From contig JAFRNM010000016.1 of assembly GCA_017430135.1 (NCBI GenBank), positions 1 to 58,117 on the forward strand: DNA of 58,117 bases. The letters are read 5' to 3'. Positions within the stretch are counted from its first letter, which is position 1; every line of letters starts with the position of its first letter. Positions 1 to 8,568 of the stretch are shown piece after piece. A program made the position numbers and the translations under genes. The notes under the pieces are model-generated. The model worked only from the letters and a program-made list of their open reading frames with translations, was not told the origin of the DNA and did not search any database. The stretch comes from Clostridia bacterium. Lineage in GTDB: Bacteria; Bacillota; Clostridia; TANB77; CAG-508.

Positions 1-108
1 ACTTAAAAATATAGCATATTACCGCAAAAATTGCAATAGTACCTTGAAAAATATTTCAAAAGTCCAAATTCCAAAAGTGCAGTATTTTCAATAGTTCTAT
101 TTATTTTA

Positions 109-141
109 TTTTTTCGTTAAATTATATATTTAACGAAAAAA
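109..141 (+). promoter_or_regulatory. 13-bp inverted repeat before the ribosome binding site of the BspA-like gene
   Basis: Two perfect complementary arms (109-121 and 129-141) are separated by 7 nt and lie directly before the TTGGAGGA ribosome binding site of the gene starting at 160. No T-run follows in the plus direction, so it does not look like a terminator for that gene. It could be an operator or a 5' UTR hairpin. A second small palindrome (TTGAAA-N4-TTTCAA, 44-59) lies upstream. The role is inferred. Confidence 0.45.
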
Positions 142-159
142 AAATTTGGAGGATTACCT

Positions 160-1440
160 ATGAGAAAGATTGAAAATAACAAAGGTATTACATTGGCAGT
201 TTTAGTAATTACAATAGTTGTTTTGCTTATATTAGCAGGGATTACTATTGCTAATATTACTGGTGGATATGGTATTTTAGGACAAGCACAGAGTAAAAAA
301 GATGCTGCAACTATTCAAAAAGAGAAAACTATTCTTGGAAATGCAGTAATGACTGCATCAAATAAAACTAAATTGGGAGATTTAACAGAAGAAAATTTGC
401 GAAATGCTTTAAGTAATAAAAATGTTGATATTGTAAAAAGTGGTAAATTATATAAAATTACTTTTAAAGATACCAATAATTTATACAAAATGAATGAAAA
501 TGGAGAATACTTTTATTGGGAAAATATGGTTCCTCAAACCTTTTATGCTAAATTATATAGTGATGGAACATTAATTTTTAGTAGTAATGCAAATACTACT
601 TATAGAGATTGTTATCCAAATGCTGAAACAGATTTAGAACCTGTTGAAACCCAAACTAATAGTTTTGGCTATACAAAAGCCAATGTTAAAAAAGTAATAT
701 TTCATGATCCTATTGCACCTACAACATGTGCTCAAATGTTTTATAATTGTGTTAATTTACAAGAAATAGAAAATATTGAATATTTACATACAGAAAATGC
801 CAATTCAATGTATTTTATGTTTTTTGGTTGTTCTAAATTAAAAAGTGTCAATCTAAAATATTTTGATACAAAAAATGTTAAAAATATGAGTTATATGTTT
901 TATGCTTGCGAGAGTTTAGAAAGGCTAGATTTTAATTCATTTGATACTTCTAATGTAAGCGATCTACAAGTTATGTTTTATTATTGTATAAATCTTAAAG
1001 AATTAGATCTCTCACATTTTGATTTATCTAATGTTACTTCTTTAGTGTCTATGTTTAACTATTGTAAGAATTTACAAAAAATTAATCTCTCAAATTGGAA
1101 TACAAGTAAAGTTACAACTATGAAATCAATGTTTTTAAATTGCCATAATATAAAAATACTAGATTTAAGTAGTTTTGATACAAGTAATGTAACCAATATG
1201 TATTATATGTTTGGTGAATGTATTAATTTAAAAACTATTTATGTTTCTAATAAATTCGTTACAAATAAAGTAGCTGTTGAAACTACGCAAAATGTTGATG
1301 ACGGGAAATATGTATTTTTAAGAAATAATAATATAGTAGGTGGTGCAGGCACAAAGTATAACTCATCTAAACATGGTGTAACTTACGCTCACATAGATGG
1401 TGGCACAAGTAATCCCGGCTATTTTACTTTAAAACAATAA
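160..1440 (+). CDS. BspA-like leucine-rich (DUF285) surface protein with pilin-like N-terminus
   Basis: The protein has 426 residues. Residues about 8-32 form a prepilin-like segment (basic start, GIT, then a long hydrophobic stretch), as in secreted type IV pilin-like proteins of Clostridia. It lacks the usual glutamate at +5, so cleavage by a prepilin peptidase is uncertain. From about residue 185 there are at least six repeats of the BspA/DUF285 type (NMSYMFYxCxxLxxLDLSxFDTSNV). Such repeats are surface-exposed and mediate adhesion in known family members. The ribosome binding site is GGAGG at 148-152. The gene is convergent with the integrase and separated from it by a terminator, so it probably belongs to the chromosome beside the element rather than to the element. 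Confidence 0.8.
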   Translation: MRKIENNKGITLAVLVITIVVLLILAGITIANITGGYGILGQAQSKKDAATIQKEKTILGNAVMTASNKTKLGDLTEENLRNALSNKNVDIVKSGKLYKITFKDTNNLYKMNENGEYFYWENMVPQTFYAKLYSDGTLIFSSNANTTYRDCYPNAETDLEPVETQTNSFGYTKANVKKVIFHDPIAPTTCAQMFYNCVNLQEIENIEYLHTENANSMYFMFFGCSKLKSVNLKYFDTKNVKNMSYMFYACESLERLDFNSFDTSNVSDLQVMFYYCINLKELDLSHFDLSNVTSLVSMFNYCKNLQKINLSNWNTSKVTTMKSMFLNCHNIKILDLSSFDTSNVTNMYYMFGECINLKTIYVSNKFVTNKVAVETTQNVDDGKYVFLRNNNIVGGAGTKYNSSKHGVTYAHIDGGTSNPGYFTLKQ

Positions 1441-1449
1441 CAAAATCAA

Positions 1450-1493
1450 CCCAAATTGTTTTTTACTTAACAACTTGGGCTTTTTTAATTTTT
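1450..1493 (+). terminator. Rho-independent terminator of the BspA-like gene
   Basis: The stem CCCAAATTGTT (1450-1460) pairs with AACAACTTGGG (1469-1479) with one mismatch and is followed by CTTTTTTAATTTTT. The T-run lies on the plus-strand side, so it serves the gene ending at 1440. The left end of the mobile element must lie close to here. Confidence 0.8.
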
Positions 1494-2466
1494 ATAACTT
1501 ATTTATGTATTTCTTTTTTATTTCATTATTTGAGTGAACATATAAATTCATTGTAATGCCAATTGAACTATGTCCTAGCACTTCGCTTAATGATTTAACA
1601 TCCATTCCAACTTTAATGCAATTTGTGCTGAAAGTATGGCGTAATGCATGATATTTTCGATATGGTATTTTACATTTTTGTAAAATTATTTTGTAATCAT
1701 ATCTATAACTTGAAGGTTCATAGAACTTGTCTGTTTTACCAGTTAGCACAAAAGCATCTGGTGGATATTTATTTTTTAGTTCTTTTAGTTGTTTTAATAA
1801 AACTTTTGAAATTGGAATTTTTCTTTTTGATTTTTGGGTTTTAGGTTTTGAAATTAATAACCTTGTTTTTTCTGTGTCCTTTTTACCCAAATAAATTCTC
1901 TGAACTGTCCTATTTACATATAAAACTTCATCCTCTAAATCAATATCACACCATTTTAATCCACATACTTCGCCAATTCGTAACCCAGAATATAAACTAA
2001 ATAAAACTCCTAAATTTTTTATGTTATTTGATGATACTAAATATTTTGTTAATTTATGTGATTCATAATCCTTAAAAACTGCAACTTCATTAGAATTTGC
2101 AGATATAACTGAAAAAGCATCTAAGTCAAATATTATACAATATTTTTTTGTAATATAATTCAGAATAGATTTTAATTTTGTTACTATAGATTTTAAGTCC
2201 AAATCATCTGTTTCTTCTAAATTGTCTTGTTTTTCATTTTTAATGTTTTTTATTAATGATTTTTCTTGCCTTATAAAGTCATTAAAATCATAATTTTCAA
2301 GTTCTGCCAAAGTTTTTTCTCCCAAAACTGGAGAAATATGTTTTTCTATTGCAAATTTATAGTTATAATAACTAGATACCTTAACAGAATGTTCTTTTTG
2401 TTTTAGCCAATCATAACAACATTTACTAAATAAAATATTCTCTTTTTCTTCTGTATTTTCTAACAT
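1492..2466 (-). CDS. int: Tyrosine recombinase / integrase
   Basis: About 324 residues starting at ATG 2466, which has GGAAAGGAAG 8 nt upstream (a GTG lies 9 nt further out). The N-terminal third is a SAM-like core-binding domain. The catalytic domain shows the tyrosine recombinase residues: Arg in GLRIGEVCGLKW, then HALRHTFST (H-x-x-R), GHSSI and the nucleophilic Tyr in LYVH near the C-terminus. It should excise and integrate the element by strand exchange at short att sites. It lies at the extreme left of the element and points outward, the usual place for a conjugative transposon integrase. No obvious excisionase gene was recognised next to it; the 137-residue protein just upstream is not basic enough to be convincing. 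Confidence 0.93.
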   Translation of the reverse strand: MLENTEEKENILFSKCCYDWLKQKEHSVKVSSYYNYKFAIEKHISPVLGEKTLAELENYDFNDFIRQEKSLIKNIKNEKQDNLEETDDLDLKSIVTKLKSILNYITKKYCIIFDLDAFSVISANSNEVAVFKDYESHKLTKYLVSSNNIKNLGVLFSLYSGLRIGEVCGLKWCDIDLEDEVLYVNRTVQRIYLGKKDTEKTRLLISKPKTQKSKRKIPISKVLLKQLKELKNKYPPDAFVLTGKTDKFYEPSSYRYDYKIILQKCKIPYRKYHALRHTFSTNCIKVGMDVKSLSEVLGHSSIGITMNLYVHSNNEIKKKYINKL

Positions 2467-2573
2467 ATTTATCACTTCCTTTCCCGTAAAACTATATAAT
2501 ATAATAATTATAAAAAAAATAAAACAGGGTTACAATTTTAGTTGTAACTCCTGTTTTATAATAAATATAACAT

Positions 2574-2987
2574 TTATTTATTCACATTTCTTAATATAAT
2601 TCTTTCTCCATCATCGAATCCTGCCATATAATATTTTTTATTAAAATAAAGATTTCTGTCATTTGATAAAGTTTGATAAGTTTCTAATATATTAATTATT
2701 TTTTTTACTACATCGTCTTTTAATTGAATTTTTTCAAGTTCTTTTTTTATTTTTTCTTCCTGTTCTTGTATTTTATGTGTTAATTCCTTTGTTGCCTCTT
2801 TATCCTCTTCTGTCATCCAAACAAGTTGCCTATCTCTTACACAAAATAAAGCCTCTAATGCAGTAGTCTCTTTTACATTTGTTGCATCGTCTGCTTCGCC
2901 AGTTGTATCTTTTACTTCATCAATTTTGGTATTAGAAATATCAATATTTTCTTTTCCACTTATATTGTTGATACCTTCATTGCTCAC
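2574..2987 (-). CDS. Hypothetical ICE protein
   Basis: A 137-residue soluble protein with a GTG start and GGAGG 10 nt upstream. The first ~45 residues are polar and low in complexity, the middle (about 60-100) is a charged helix with coiled-coil character, and the C-terminus carries YYMAGFDDGERIIL, resembling the x-GFxDGxxL ending of several uncharacterised Clostridial ICE proteins. It lies 100 nt upstream of the integrase gene in the same direction and may be co-transcribed with it from the promoter at about 3378-3407. No function is assigned. Confidence 0.7.
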   Translation of the reverse strand: MSNEGINNISGKENIDISNTKIDEVKDTTGEADDATNVKETTALEALFCVRDRQLVWMTEEDKEATKELTHKIQEQEEKIKKELEKIQLKDDVVKKIINILETYQTLSNDRNLYFNKKYYMAGFDDGERIILRNVNK

Positions 2988-3509
2988 TTTTCACTCACCT
3001 CCTATTGTTGTGTGATGTTAACTCTGTTGCAGAGCCTTGTCAAGAGTATTTCAAAAACTTCATCTAAAAATCTGAAACCCTGAAATCCTTGAGTGAAAAG
3101 TTGGTGTATTATCCCCTTTTTTCCAAAAAAATAATACCCCATAAATGAAACCCCTCATCCCATCGTTTCAATTATGATAGTCTAGTATGTAAATTTTATA
3201 TCTACTGCAGATGCTGTTATTGTAATAACATTGTTCATCCTTGCCCAAACTTTTTACACCTGCATATCCCTTAAACAAGTTTTGCCTCCTGAACTCTTTG
3301 TTTATTGTGAGTTTTTGTCACAAATTCTCACTTACGCATTTTGTATTAATAGACTTTTAATACTAATACGAATGAACTTTATAGCATCGGCTCATAACAC
3401 CTGTCAATTTCTTGTTTTACAACGAGTTTACGGCATCTCTCGTTTTTTATTAAATTTAGGCACAAGAAGAAAGAGCCCTAGAAATATTCTTCTAGAGCTT
3501 GATTTTTAA
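2988..3509. other. Long intergenic region with no convincing gene
   Basis: This 520-nt stretch holds the promoter and inverted repeat listed separately, a GTGAG-containing hairpin at about 3307-3332, and an AGGAGG followed by a TTG-started 36-codon minus-strand frame (about 3170-3290) that I do not consider convincing. A plus-strand 92-codon frame (3231-3509) lacks a ribosome binding site and coding character. Confidence 0.5.
3343..3407 (-). promoter_or_regulatory. Sigma-70 promoter with downstream inverted repeat, upstream of the integrase unit
   Basis: Minus strand: TTGACA (3407-3402), 18 nt, TATAAA (3383-3378). A GTATTAA/TTAATAC inverted repeat (3343-3349 with 3357-3363) sits just after the predicted start of transcription, a plausible operator. 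The promoter reads toward the 137-residue ORF and the integrase. Confidence 0.6.
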
Positions 3510-4259
3510 TTATTCTAATTCTTGTTCTTCCTTCATATTTTCATTTTCAATATTTTGTAATTTTTGTTGTATTTCAAAATCTTTCACAAAATAATTTGTA
3601 AATTTCTGTATATATTTTAAACTCTCTTTTAAGGTATTTATATCTTGATCTATTCCCCATTTGCAAATATCCTTAAAGTTATAATTTCTAGTATTTACAT
3701 TTAATCTTTTTGCAACTGCAAACGTTGTTGCCTCGATTTCAACCTGCGTTTGCCTTGCATATCTATCAACATTATATGATATGAAATATCCGTTTCTTGA
3801 GTTATCTCTAATATTCATTACAATGCTTTCAATATTTGCCATTGGATTATTAGGCTCAAATACGAGTCCTCTTCTCGAACACATACCTTTTAGCATCGTT
3901 TCAATATATTCCTTTGAAAATCTTTTTTCAGGCTTTTTTATTGCATCTGTTTGACTTATATCAAATACATCCTCTACTACAAATTTCACCTCATTATCTC
4001 TTTGAATTCGTTTTATTATTTTTAATGGTTCTTCACCATCTTTTATATGAAAATTGTATCTTTCCATTTTTTCTTTAGTTGCAACTAAGCTTATATCTTC
4101 TCTTTTGCTTTTTAGCAGTAAAATATTGCTATAACTTGCATTATACATTTTTGAAAGCGTTATTAAGAAACTTTTCATCTTTTCTTGGCTTTCGAATAAT
4201 TCTTTTGCAAATATATCTGTACTATCTAACAGTTCTCGTATTTCCTCGATTCCAATCAC
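3510..4259 (-). CDS. ArdC/LtrC-like single-stranded-DNA-binding antirestriction protein
   Basis: A 249-residue protein starting at GTG 4259. The N-terminal region about 30-75 has the ArdC-type pattern: a tyrosine-rich segment followed by YSNILLLKSKREDISLVATKEKMERYNFHIKDGEEPLKI, equivalent to the NILLIxxQxPxATxVxGxxxWxxxGRxVKKGEK signature of ArdC/LtrC N-domains. Family members bind single-stranded DNA and can protect incoming plasmid DNA; ArdC of pSa is reported to travel with the DNA. The C-terminal protease half of full ArdC is absent. The protein ends in EEQELE, one of eight similar acidic tails in this element. It follows a coiled-coil gene, with a possible small ORF between. Confidence 0.65.
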   Translation of the reverse strand: MIGIEEIRELLDSTDIFAKELFESQEKMKSFLITLSKMYNASYSNILLLKSKREDISLVATKEKMERYNFHIKDGEEPLKIIKRIQRDNEVKFVVEDVFDISQTDAIKKPEKRFSKEYIETMLKGMCSRRGLVFEPNNPMANIESIVMNIRDNSRNGYFISYNVDRYARQTQVEIEATTFAVAKRLNVNTRNYNFKDICKWGIDQDINTLKESLKYIQKFTNYFVKDFEIQQKLQNIENENMKEEQELE

Positions 4260-4368
4260 CTGCTTTCTTTGACTTTTTCGTTTTAGATTTGATTAACACA
4301 TTTTTTCTTGAATAAACTTTTTTATATCCTATATTTCCTTGCCTTATCATTTTTAGGATTTTTTCCAA
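4222..4368 (-). CDS. Possible small basic protein
   Basis: A 48-codon frame from TTG 4368 that overlaps the start of the ArdC-like gene. The upstream gene's last codons (ATGGAG) supply a GGAG 8 nt before the TTG. The product is rich in Lys and Arg (KSKTKKSKKAGDWNRGNTR) and could bind nucleic acid. Codon use fits the neighbours, but it is short and the start is weak, so it may be only a translational-coupling frame. Confidence 0.3.
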   Translation of the reverse strand: MEKILKMIRQGNIGYKKVYSRKNVLIKSKTKKSKKAGDWNRGNTRTVR

Positions 4369-4373
4369 TGCTA

Positions 4374-4994
4374 TTACTCCATTTCTTCTTGTTCTTCTTT
4401 AGGTTGTATCTTTTCTTTGCTTTGGTTTAAACCTATATACTCATTAATTTGTTTTTCAACAATTTGGCTTAATTCGTGCATTATTTTATTATCCTTAAAA
4501 CTTTTTGCTATCTCATAAATTTGTGTTAACCCTTTTATTTCTGAAACTTTTCCATTTTGCTGTTCTGTTGTCTTTTCGTTTTCACTTGATTTTGTCATCG
4601 TCTCAGATAAATATAATTCTTTTCTTTGCTTAATATAATTATCTTTTTCTTGTAAAGTCTCTGCATATAAATTATTTTGAATATCTATTTTATTTTGTAT
4701 ATTATCCTTTTGCTTTTGATTTTCAGTAATTTTAGTATTTATTAAATCCACTTGCTTTAAATCTGTTCTTGATGCAATTATTATATAAATTATTTTCTGA
4801 AATCTGCTCATTTTATTAGTCTTTTCTAATATTTTGTTCTTCTCCTCTGTTAATGAATCTATTTCTTTTTGCTTTTGAAATTTATTATCCTCCATCTCTT
4901 TTTTTCGAGATTCTAAACCTAATAAATCAAAACTTATTTTTTCAATTCTAGCATCTAATTCTTCCATTTTTGTTAGCTTATTTTTTTGCTCCAT
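4374..4994 (-). CDS. Coiled-coil ICE protein with acidic tail
   Basis: A 206-residue protein with an ATG start and AAGGAG ribosome binding site. Residues about 10-65 and 85-130 are long charged heptad-like helices, separated by a short hydrophobic patch near 67-77 (IIYIIIAS) that could be a membrane contact. The C-terminus is EEQEEME, matching the tail of the protein at 21462-21761 and similar to six other element proteins. No recognised domain; it may be a structural partner or a protein that moves with the DNA. Confidence 0.65.
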   Translation of the reverse strand: MEQKNKLTKMEELDARIEKISFDLLGLESRKKEMEDNKFQKQKEIDSLTEEKNKILEKTNKMSRFQKIIYIIIASRTDLKQVDLINTKITENQKQKDNIQNKIDIQNNLYAETLQEKDNYIKQRKELYLSETMTKSSENEKTTEQQNGKVSEIKGLTQIYEIAKSFKDNKIMHELSQIVEKQINEYIGLNQSKEKIQPKEEQEEME

Positions 4995-5062
4995 TTTTAC
5001 TCCTTCCCATTAGCAAAATGCTAATTCATATAAATGCGAAAGAGAGCCTATAAGCTCTCCTC

Positions 5063-7642
5063 CTAACAACCAGTTCTTGGCAATTTTATATTTATTTTCT
5101 TTTCATATACTTTAGTTGTGTGATTGTCTTCATCCCAAACTAAATAGCCATCATTGATTCCCTCGATTCTAGTTTTATTTGTAAATGTATCATCATTTTT
5201 TACTGTGCTATTTACAGTTACAAATACATAAGGACTTATTACAGATTCAAATCCCACATCAACAGTACCAAAGTCTGCTTTAAATTCTGTTACAAATTCG
5301 CCTTCTGCTAATTCTAGATTAGAAAAATCAATATAATTATTTGTTTTAGTGTTCAAATTTTCTTTTAGTAATTTATAATCATTTAAATTAGTTTTGTAAT
5401 ATACACTATAATTTAAATCTTGATTATATGTTCCTGTTACTAATTTTGTCATTCTTACATAGTCTGTTGGCAAATAATCATACCAAGTAAAATTATTTAA
5501 TGGCACATTACCAGTATTTTTAATTTTGAAATCGTAACGAATTTCTTCATTTGCTGTAGTTTGAATAATACCATTTTTTTCAATATCAACATCAGGTGTT
5601 TCAGGTTTATTTGTTATATTTACTTTTACAACCTCACCATCTTTTTGGATTTCTGCTTTATATTCATCTGTATTTAAAAGGTAATATTTTATTTTACCCT
5701 TTTCTTTTATATATTTCACACCTTTTTCAAGTAAGCTTGTTTTAGCAATACCTTGTTCATTTGTAGTAATTGTTTCTATATAATTTTTATTTTCATCAAA
5801 AATATCAAAAGAAACATTTGCAATTGGGTCTCCTGCTTTTGCACCTGTAATTTTGTTATCAGTTTCAGCAGTTTTTACTATTTCAACTTGACCTCTTATT
5901 TTCTTATTTTCAAATGTTTGTGTTACAATTTCATTTTCTTTTAATGTAATTTTGTGTACTGTGTCATTTAGCACATATTTTTCGTTAGTAATTCTTTCCT
6001 TTATATAAAGTTCAGGATAATCTCTTACAGCATATCTTGATGTTACAGCCTCACCATCTTTGTTTGTTTTAATTGTTTCTAAAACATTTTCGTCTTTATC
6101 TAAAACATCAAATTCAACACCTTTTAACTTAACCTCATGATTTTCTTGGTCTACTTTTATAACTTTTACTTGTGATTTCTTTAATTCATTTTCAATTGTT
6201 ACATTAGATGTTTCATTCCATTCGACTTTTATATCAACAGGCTCGGCAAGATTATACCATTTTCCGCTATCTTGTTCTATTAATGCCCATTTTCCTGTCC
6301 TTAATCCTTGTATAAAAATTTCGCCATTTATATCAGTAGTATAGTAACCTGTTATTTTATCTAATTCATAAGAATATAATGCAAATTTTACTCCACCAAT
6401 TGTTATCTTGTTATTATCAGCATCTACTTTATACACTTTTAAATTACCAGTTTTGTGTTCGTTTTCAATAGTTAATTCTTTATAAACATCATAATCTAAA
6501 AGAATTTCTTTTTCGCTTGAATTTAATACATATTGACTATTTGTTTTTGTTTCTGTTGCGATTACTTTTCCTTGTCTCAAATTGTTTAGTACAATTTCAC
6601 CATTTGTATTGGTTTTATAGTCACCAATATTTTGACCATCAGAATATTTGAAATTAAATTCAACACCTTCAATTGCTTTTTTAGTGTCTTTATCTATTTT
6701 TATAACTTTAATACTTGATTTATAGGCATCAACACTTAATGTTGCTTCTCCGTTTGCAGTTGTAAAACTATCAAATGTTAATGCGTAATCTTGCCATGCA
6801 TCATTTGGACTTTTACCATAAAATACAGGGTATGTTTTAACATTTCCTGTAGCTGAAATTGTGCCTGTGAAATTATCTAATATTTTGTCTTTTGGAACTA
6901 AAACTTTAAAATGTTCACCACTTGAAAAAGTAGTTTTAGCATTGTTATTTGTATCTGCAATATAACTTCCATCAGGAAAATTATTAATTGCTGTTATTGT
7001 ATAATTTGACATTTCCACACTACTTGATACTTTATATTCTTGAGAATAATAATTATTTGAATCTGCTTTAAAATCTCCAACTTTATTTATATTTAATAAA
7101 GCATTATTTTCTGGTGTTTGTGTACCAGTTCTTGCTGAATTTACTATATTTATAACTGCATTGTGAATTTGATTACCTCTTTCATCTCCTCCACGATAGA
7201 ATGTGTTAACATCTCTATCTATTAATACAGAATATACTGCTTGTTTAGTTGCTACAAATGCGTCTTGTTCATTTGCAACACCAAGTTCTGCAGGTGTTTT
7301 ATATGGGAATCCATTAATAATTGCTCTCCATACTTTTGGATTAGAAATTATCTCTGTAACATTTACCGTATAATTTGGCTCATCACCAACTCCATGCTTA
7401 TCCATATTTAAGCAATATGCATAATGTAATGTTCCATTATTATCCCTATATCCTACTAAATGAGTTATAATATAACTCCAATTTCCAATTTTTGAATCCC
7501 AAAATTGTAGATGTTGCTCACATAATCCTAAATCTTCAATATGAGCAGAATCTACTTGAAATGCACATACTATGCCTTGCATAGTATTCAATAATGTTAA
7601 TACTAATAATATTATACTTATTAATTTTTTATTTTTAACCAT
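5063..7642 (-). CDS. Thioester-domain / Cna_B repeat surface adhesin ending in LPRTGC
   Basis: About 859 residues from ATG 7642 (GGAGG 5 nt upstream). Residues 1-28 are a signal peptide. A thioester adhesion domain follows: Cys77 in YAYCLN and Gln134 in ATKQAVYS are the expected cross-linking pair. Then come at least four Cna_B/SpaA-type beta-sandwich domains (about 310-640), recognisable by VxVIKVDxDxxxxxGVxFxxxxxxG repeats, and a DUF11-like domain near the end. The protein terminates at KLPRTGC and stop, so it has a sortase-type LPxTG sequence but no hydrophobic anchor or basic tail. A class D sortase gene lies just upstream in the same operon. The protein probably helps donor and recipient cells hold together during mating; that role is inferred. 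Confidence 0.85.
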   Translation of the reverse strand: MVKNKKLISIILLVLTLLNTMQGIVCAFQVDSAHIEDLGLCEQHLQFWDSKIGNWSYIITHLVGYRDNNGTLHYAYCLNMDKHGVGDEPNYTVNVTEIISNPKVWRAIINGFPYKTPAELGVANEQDAFVATKQAVYSVLIDRDVNTFYRGGDERGNQIHNAVINIVNSARTGTQTPENNALLNINKVGDFKADSNNYYSQEYKVSSSVEMSNYTITAINNFPDGSYIADTNNNAKTTFSSGEHFKVLVPKDKILDNFTGTISATGNVKTYPVFYGKSPNDAWQDYALTFDSFTTANGEATLSVDAYKSSIKVIKIDKDTKKAIEGVEFNFKYSDGQNIGDYKTNTNGEIVLNNLRQGKVIATETKTNSQYVLNSSEKEILLDYDVYKELTIENEHKTGNLKVYKVDADNNKITIGGVKFALYSYELDKITGYYTTDINGEIFIQGLRTGKWALIEQDSGKWYNLAEPVDIKVEWNETSNVTIENELKKSQVKVIKVDQENHEVKLKGVEFDVLDKDENVLETIKTNKDGEAVTSRYAVRDYPELYIKERITNEKYVLNDTVHKITLKENEIVTQTFENKKIRGQVEIVKTAETDNKITGAKAGDPIANVSFDIFDENKNYIETITTNEQGIAKTSLLEKGVKYIKEKGKIKYYLLNTDEYKAEIQKDGEVVKVNITNKPETPDVDIEKNGIIQTTANEEIRYDFKIKNTGNVPLNNFTWYDYLPTDYVRMTKLVTGTYNQDLNYSVYYKTNLNDYKLLKENLNTKTNNYIDFSNLELAEGEFVTEFKADFGTVDVGFESVISPYVFVTVNSTVKNDDTFTNKTRIEGINDGYLVWDEDNHTTKVYEKKINIKLPRTGC

Positions 7643-7696
7643 CTTTACCTCCATTAAAAAAACACTCTTTGCGAGTGCTTTACTTATTATTTATTT

Positions 7697-7930
7697 TTAT
7701 TCAATTGTATTTTCTACAACTATATTTTTTTCGTTGTTCTTTACATTTTCAATTATTTGATCACGATTGACATGTCTATATATCATAATATAAGTTACAA
7801 GAGCCACAAATATTATGAAAAAAGTAAAATATATCTTTGCCATAATATCCCACTCTCTTTTTTCTTCGACTACAACTCGAATTACATTTTCATCATCTTT
7901 TTTCTTCTTTTTATTACTTATAATTATCAT
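7697..7930 (-). CDS. Small single-pass membrane protein
   Basis: About 77 residues from ATG 7930, preceded by GAGGATG. A very basic N-terminus (KKKKKDDE) is followed by a charged stretch and one membrane helix (IYFTFFIIFVALVTYIMIY), with an acidic extracellular or cytosolic tail. It sits between the sortase and adhesin genes and is likely part of that operon. An alternative start is the internal ATG before AKIYFTF, which would leave only the helix and tail. Function unknown. Confidence 0.55.
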   Translation of the reverse strand: MIIISNKKKKKDDENVIRVVVEEKREWDIMAKIYFTFFIIFVALVTYIMIYRHVNRDQIIENVKNNEKNIVVENTIE

Positions 7931-7976
7931 TTTTACCACATCCTCGTTTTTTTGTGTGTATTTTAACTCTCATCGG

Positions 7977-8558
7977 TTAATTATTCAAGTCATTTTTTAA
8001 AATTTCTGTAGCTTGAACACATAATCTCTGATTCCTTTTATTTGCAATACAAGTTATTAATGATAATTTGTTTTCTTGTGTATTTTCTAATAAGCTCCAA
8101 TCTGTTTCAAAAATTGTTTGAATATTATCAACTTTATATTGTCTAGTATAAAATTTGGTTTGATATGTGATAATATCTCCATTTTCTAACTCATTAATTC
8201 TTGCAAAGTAACTATTTTCATAACCTCTATTATGCCCAGCAAGTCCAATATTGCCATCATAAAGCGATGTTTTTTCTATATGTCCAATATAATTTTCTAA
8301 AATCTCATCACTACTTCCTTCCTTAACAGTTGCTTTTAATCCTATTTTTTCAATAGTTAGAATTCCTAGTACATCTTCAGCAAGTATGTTTTCTTCTTGA
8401 TTATAAGTTACATTTTCAAAATTTAAATCTGTTTGTATTTCATTTGGATTTACTAGGTTTGAATCGTAGTTATTGAAATAATAAACTAATCCACCAAAAA
8501 TTGTAATAGCAATGACCATTAAAACAACACACAAATATGCAATAGTTTTACTCCTCAT
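7977..8558 (-). CDS. Class D sortase
   Basis: About 193 residues from ATG 8558 (GGGGGAG upstream). An N-terminal membrane anchor (about 7-27) precedes the sortase fold. The catalytic residues are visible: His in LAGHNRG, Cys in LSLITCIAN and Arg in NQRLCV. The order and spacing fit class D. It should cut an LPxTG-type signal and join the protein to the wall or another subunit; the obvious substrate is the adhesin three genes' distance downstream, although that lacks a membrane-retention tail. The gene start overlaps the end of the upstream membrane-protein gene's mRNA region with only a few bases between. Confidence 0.9.
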   Translation of the reverse strand: MRSKTIAYLCVVLMVIAITIFGGLVYYFNNYDSNLVNPNEIQTDLNFENVTYNQEENILAEDVLGILTIEKIGLKATVKEGSSDEILENYIGHIEKTSLYDGNIGLAGHNRGYENSYFARINELENGDIITYQTKFYTRQYKVDNIQTIFETDWSLLENTQENKLSLITCIANKRNQRLCVQATEILKNDLNN

Positions 8559-8568
8559 AATACTCCCC

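Noticed and set aside
1440..1500. attL/attR direct repeats
   Set aside because: I compared the left junction with 25200-25800 and found no convincing repeat longer than a few AT-rich bases; integrases of this type can leave very short ones.
3231..3509. Plus-strand 92-codon ORF
   Set aside because: No ribosome binding site, odd composition, and it lies over the leader and promoter of the integrase unit.
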